Part shown: one piece after another, positions 5,768 to 6,783 of the stretch | Layout: each line of letters begins with the position of its first letter | Numbering within the stretch: the first letter of the stretch is position 1 | Origin: Chitinophagaceae bacterium | GTDB taxonomy: Bacteria > Bacteroidota > Bacteroidia > Chitinophagales > Chitinophagaceae | Assembly (NCBI GenBank): GCA_009996555.1 | Contig: JAACZX010000134.1 | Span: 1-6,783 of the forward strand | Length of the DNA stretch: 6,783 nt | Direction: 5' to 3' | Notes under the pieces: model-generated | Told to the model about the DNA's origin: nothing | Seen by the model: only the letters and a program-made list of their open reading frames with translations | Database searches by the model: none | Position numbers and translations under genes: made by a program

Positions 5768-6730
5768 ATGCAGTCGTTCGAACAACTTTTAAAACAATTT
5801 GAAGAGCATTTTTCCAAGCGCATATTTCCAACAGAACCGGCTTCGTTGTACGATGCGGCGCAACATATCCTCAACATTGGTGGTAAACGTGTGCGGCCTG
5901 TTGCTGTGTTAATGGGTAATGAGTTGTTTGATGATATTAAACCCGATGCCTGGCAGGTGGCAACAGCCATTGAACTGTTTCATAATTTTTCGTTGATACA
6001 CGATGATATTATGGACGAAGCGCCGCTGCGTCGTGGCAAGCAAACAGTTCATGCCATACACGGTGTAAGCACAGCTATTCTTGCGGGTGATGTAACGTTA
6101 ACCATGTCGTACGATTTTTTAGGCAGGGTAGCAGGTGATGTAAAACCGATCCTTGCCCTGTTCAATAAAACCGCACTGGAAGTTTCGGAAGGGCAGCAGA
6201 TGGATATGGACTTTGAAAAAAGAGAAACCGTAAGTCTTGCTGAATATGTACGCATGATCGAATTAAAAACATCGGTGCTTTTGGCCGCCAGTTTAAAACT
6301 GGGTGCAATGATTGGTGGTGCAAGTGTTGGCAATACGGAACATATCTATGAGTTTGGCCGTAACCTTGGCATTGCCTTCCAGGTGCAGGACGATTACCTC
6401 GATTGTTTTGGTGATCCTGCAAAGTTTGGTAAGCAGGTGGGTGGCGATATTAAAGCAAATAAGAAAACGTTTTTGATGATCCATGCACTGGAAACTGCAA
6501 ATGCACAACAGCAGCAACAGTTAAAGGAATTGATGCAAACTAATCCTGCTGATAAAGTGGAGCAGGTGCTGGCTATTTATAAAGCAGCGGGTGTGGATGA
6601 ATGGGCCATGCAGCTCAAAAATCAATATCTTGAAAAAGCGATGCAGCACCTGGAAGATATTGCCGTGCTTAACAAACGCAAAGAACCATTGCAGCAACTG
6701 GCACAATTTCTTGTACAGCGTGAGTATTGA
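5768..6730 (+). CDS. Polyprenyl (trans-prenyl) diphosphate synthase, probably short-chain
   Basis: A 320-residue enzyme that adds isopentenyl diphosphate units to an allylic diphosphate with Mg2+, supplying precursors for quinone side chains, carotenoids or cell-wall lipid carrier. Motifs: GGKRVRP (38-44, diphosphate binding), first Asp-rich motif DDIMD (79-83) followed by RRGK, FQVQDDYLD with the second Asp-rich motif at 208-212, then GGDI and NKKTF. Phe74 lies five residues before the first Asp-rich motif. In this family a bulky aromatic there usually limits product length, favouring farnesyl or geranylgeranyl diphosphate over the longer product of IspB, which has Ala. I chose the ATG at 5768: a 17-residue extension to a TTG at 5717 is possible, but it would be translated from the heptamer array. 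Exact product uncertain, so no symbol given. Confidence 0.92.
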   Translation: MQSFEQLLKQFEEHFSKRIFPTEPASLYDAAQHILNIGGKRVRPVAVLMGNELFDDIKPDAWQVATAIELFHNFSLIHDDIMDEAPLRRGKQTVHAIHGVSTAILAGDVTLTMSYDFLGRVAGDVKPILALFNKTALEVSEGQQMDMDFEKRETVSLAEYVRMIELKTSVLLAASLKLGAMIGGASVGNTEHIYEFGRNLGIAFQVQDDYLDCFGDPAKFGKQVGGDIKANKKTFLMIHALETANAQQQQQLKELMQTNPADKVEQVLAIYKAAGVDEWAMQLKNQYLEKAMQHLEDIAVLNKRKEPLQQLAQFLVQREY

Positions 6731-6783
6731 TCTTCATTAATCTTTTCTTGAAACCAGTGATACTGATGGCTGTGATGACAGTA
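6731..6783 (+). other. 3' edge: possible start of another gene
   Basis: These 53 bases follow the polyprenyl synthase stop. A TTG at 6748 opens a frame running to the window end that reads LKPVILMAVMTV, with an ATG inside it at 6766. The Lys followed by hydrophobic residues resembles the start of a signal peptide or membrane segment. At 12 codons this is suggestive only. Confidence 0.2.

Noticed and set aside
6761..6783. TACTG ... CAGTA inverted repeat at the window end as a terminator
   Set aside because: Only 5 base pairs, cut off by the window edge, with no T-run visible.

Overview
The window reads as an ordinary chromosomal housekeeping stretch from a Bacteroidetes bacterium, most likely in or near the Chitinophagaceae. 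That placement is inference from gene content (a DUF3822 protein coupled to rsmD, an lpxK, a short RNase R with lysine-rich tails, an S23-type four-helix-bundle protein), weak or absent Shine-Dalgarno sequences, and moderate GC. All seven confidently called genes are on the + strand. No rRNA, tRNA, CRISPR array or insertion sequence with a transposase was seen, and no gene-free gap exceeds about 125 bases.

Layout. Bases 1-124 hold an imperfect palindrome built of 7-base units. Bases 125-3132 are a tightly packed, overlapping block: DUF3822 protein, RsmD (16S rRNA guanine-N2 methyltransferase), 5-formyltetrahydrofolate cyclo-ligase, and LpxK (lipid A 4'-kinase). Every junction overlaps (13, 4 and 14 bases), so the four are probably co-transcribed and translationally coupled. 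A 68-base gap with a short inverted repeat leads to RNase R (3201-5291). Next come a small four-helix-bundle gene (5352-5711), then a short-chain-type polyprenyl diphosphate synthase (5768-6730). The last 53 bases may hold the start of another gene.

How the genes relate. Most are core functions: ribosome maturation (RsmD), one-carbon metabolism, outer-membrane lipid A synthesis, RNA decay and isoprenoid synthesis. They share an operon-like layout rather than one pathway.

The part most worth attention is the four-helix-bundle gene. It is bracketed by arrays of 7-base repeats in inverted orientation: GTARGAS units on the left, with the first unit supplying the stop codon of the RNase R gene, and their reverse complements on the right, just before the polyprenyl synthase start. 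A second inverted pair of 7-base arrays (28 bases per arm, 24-base spacer, no gene) lies at 17-96, and its units resemble the first set (common pattern close to TRRNRGS). Together they look like a gene-bearing and a gene-less version of one small repeat element. The repeats are visible directly; mobility and any role of the four-helix-bundle protein in it are inference.
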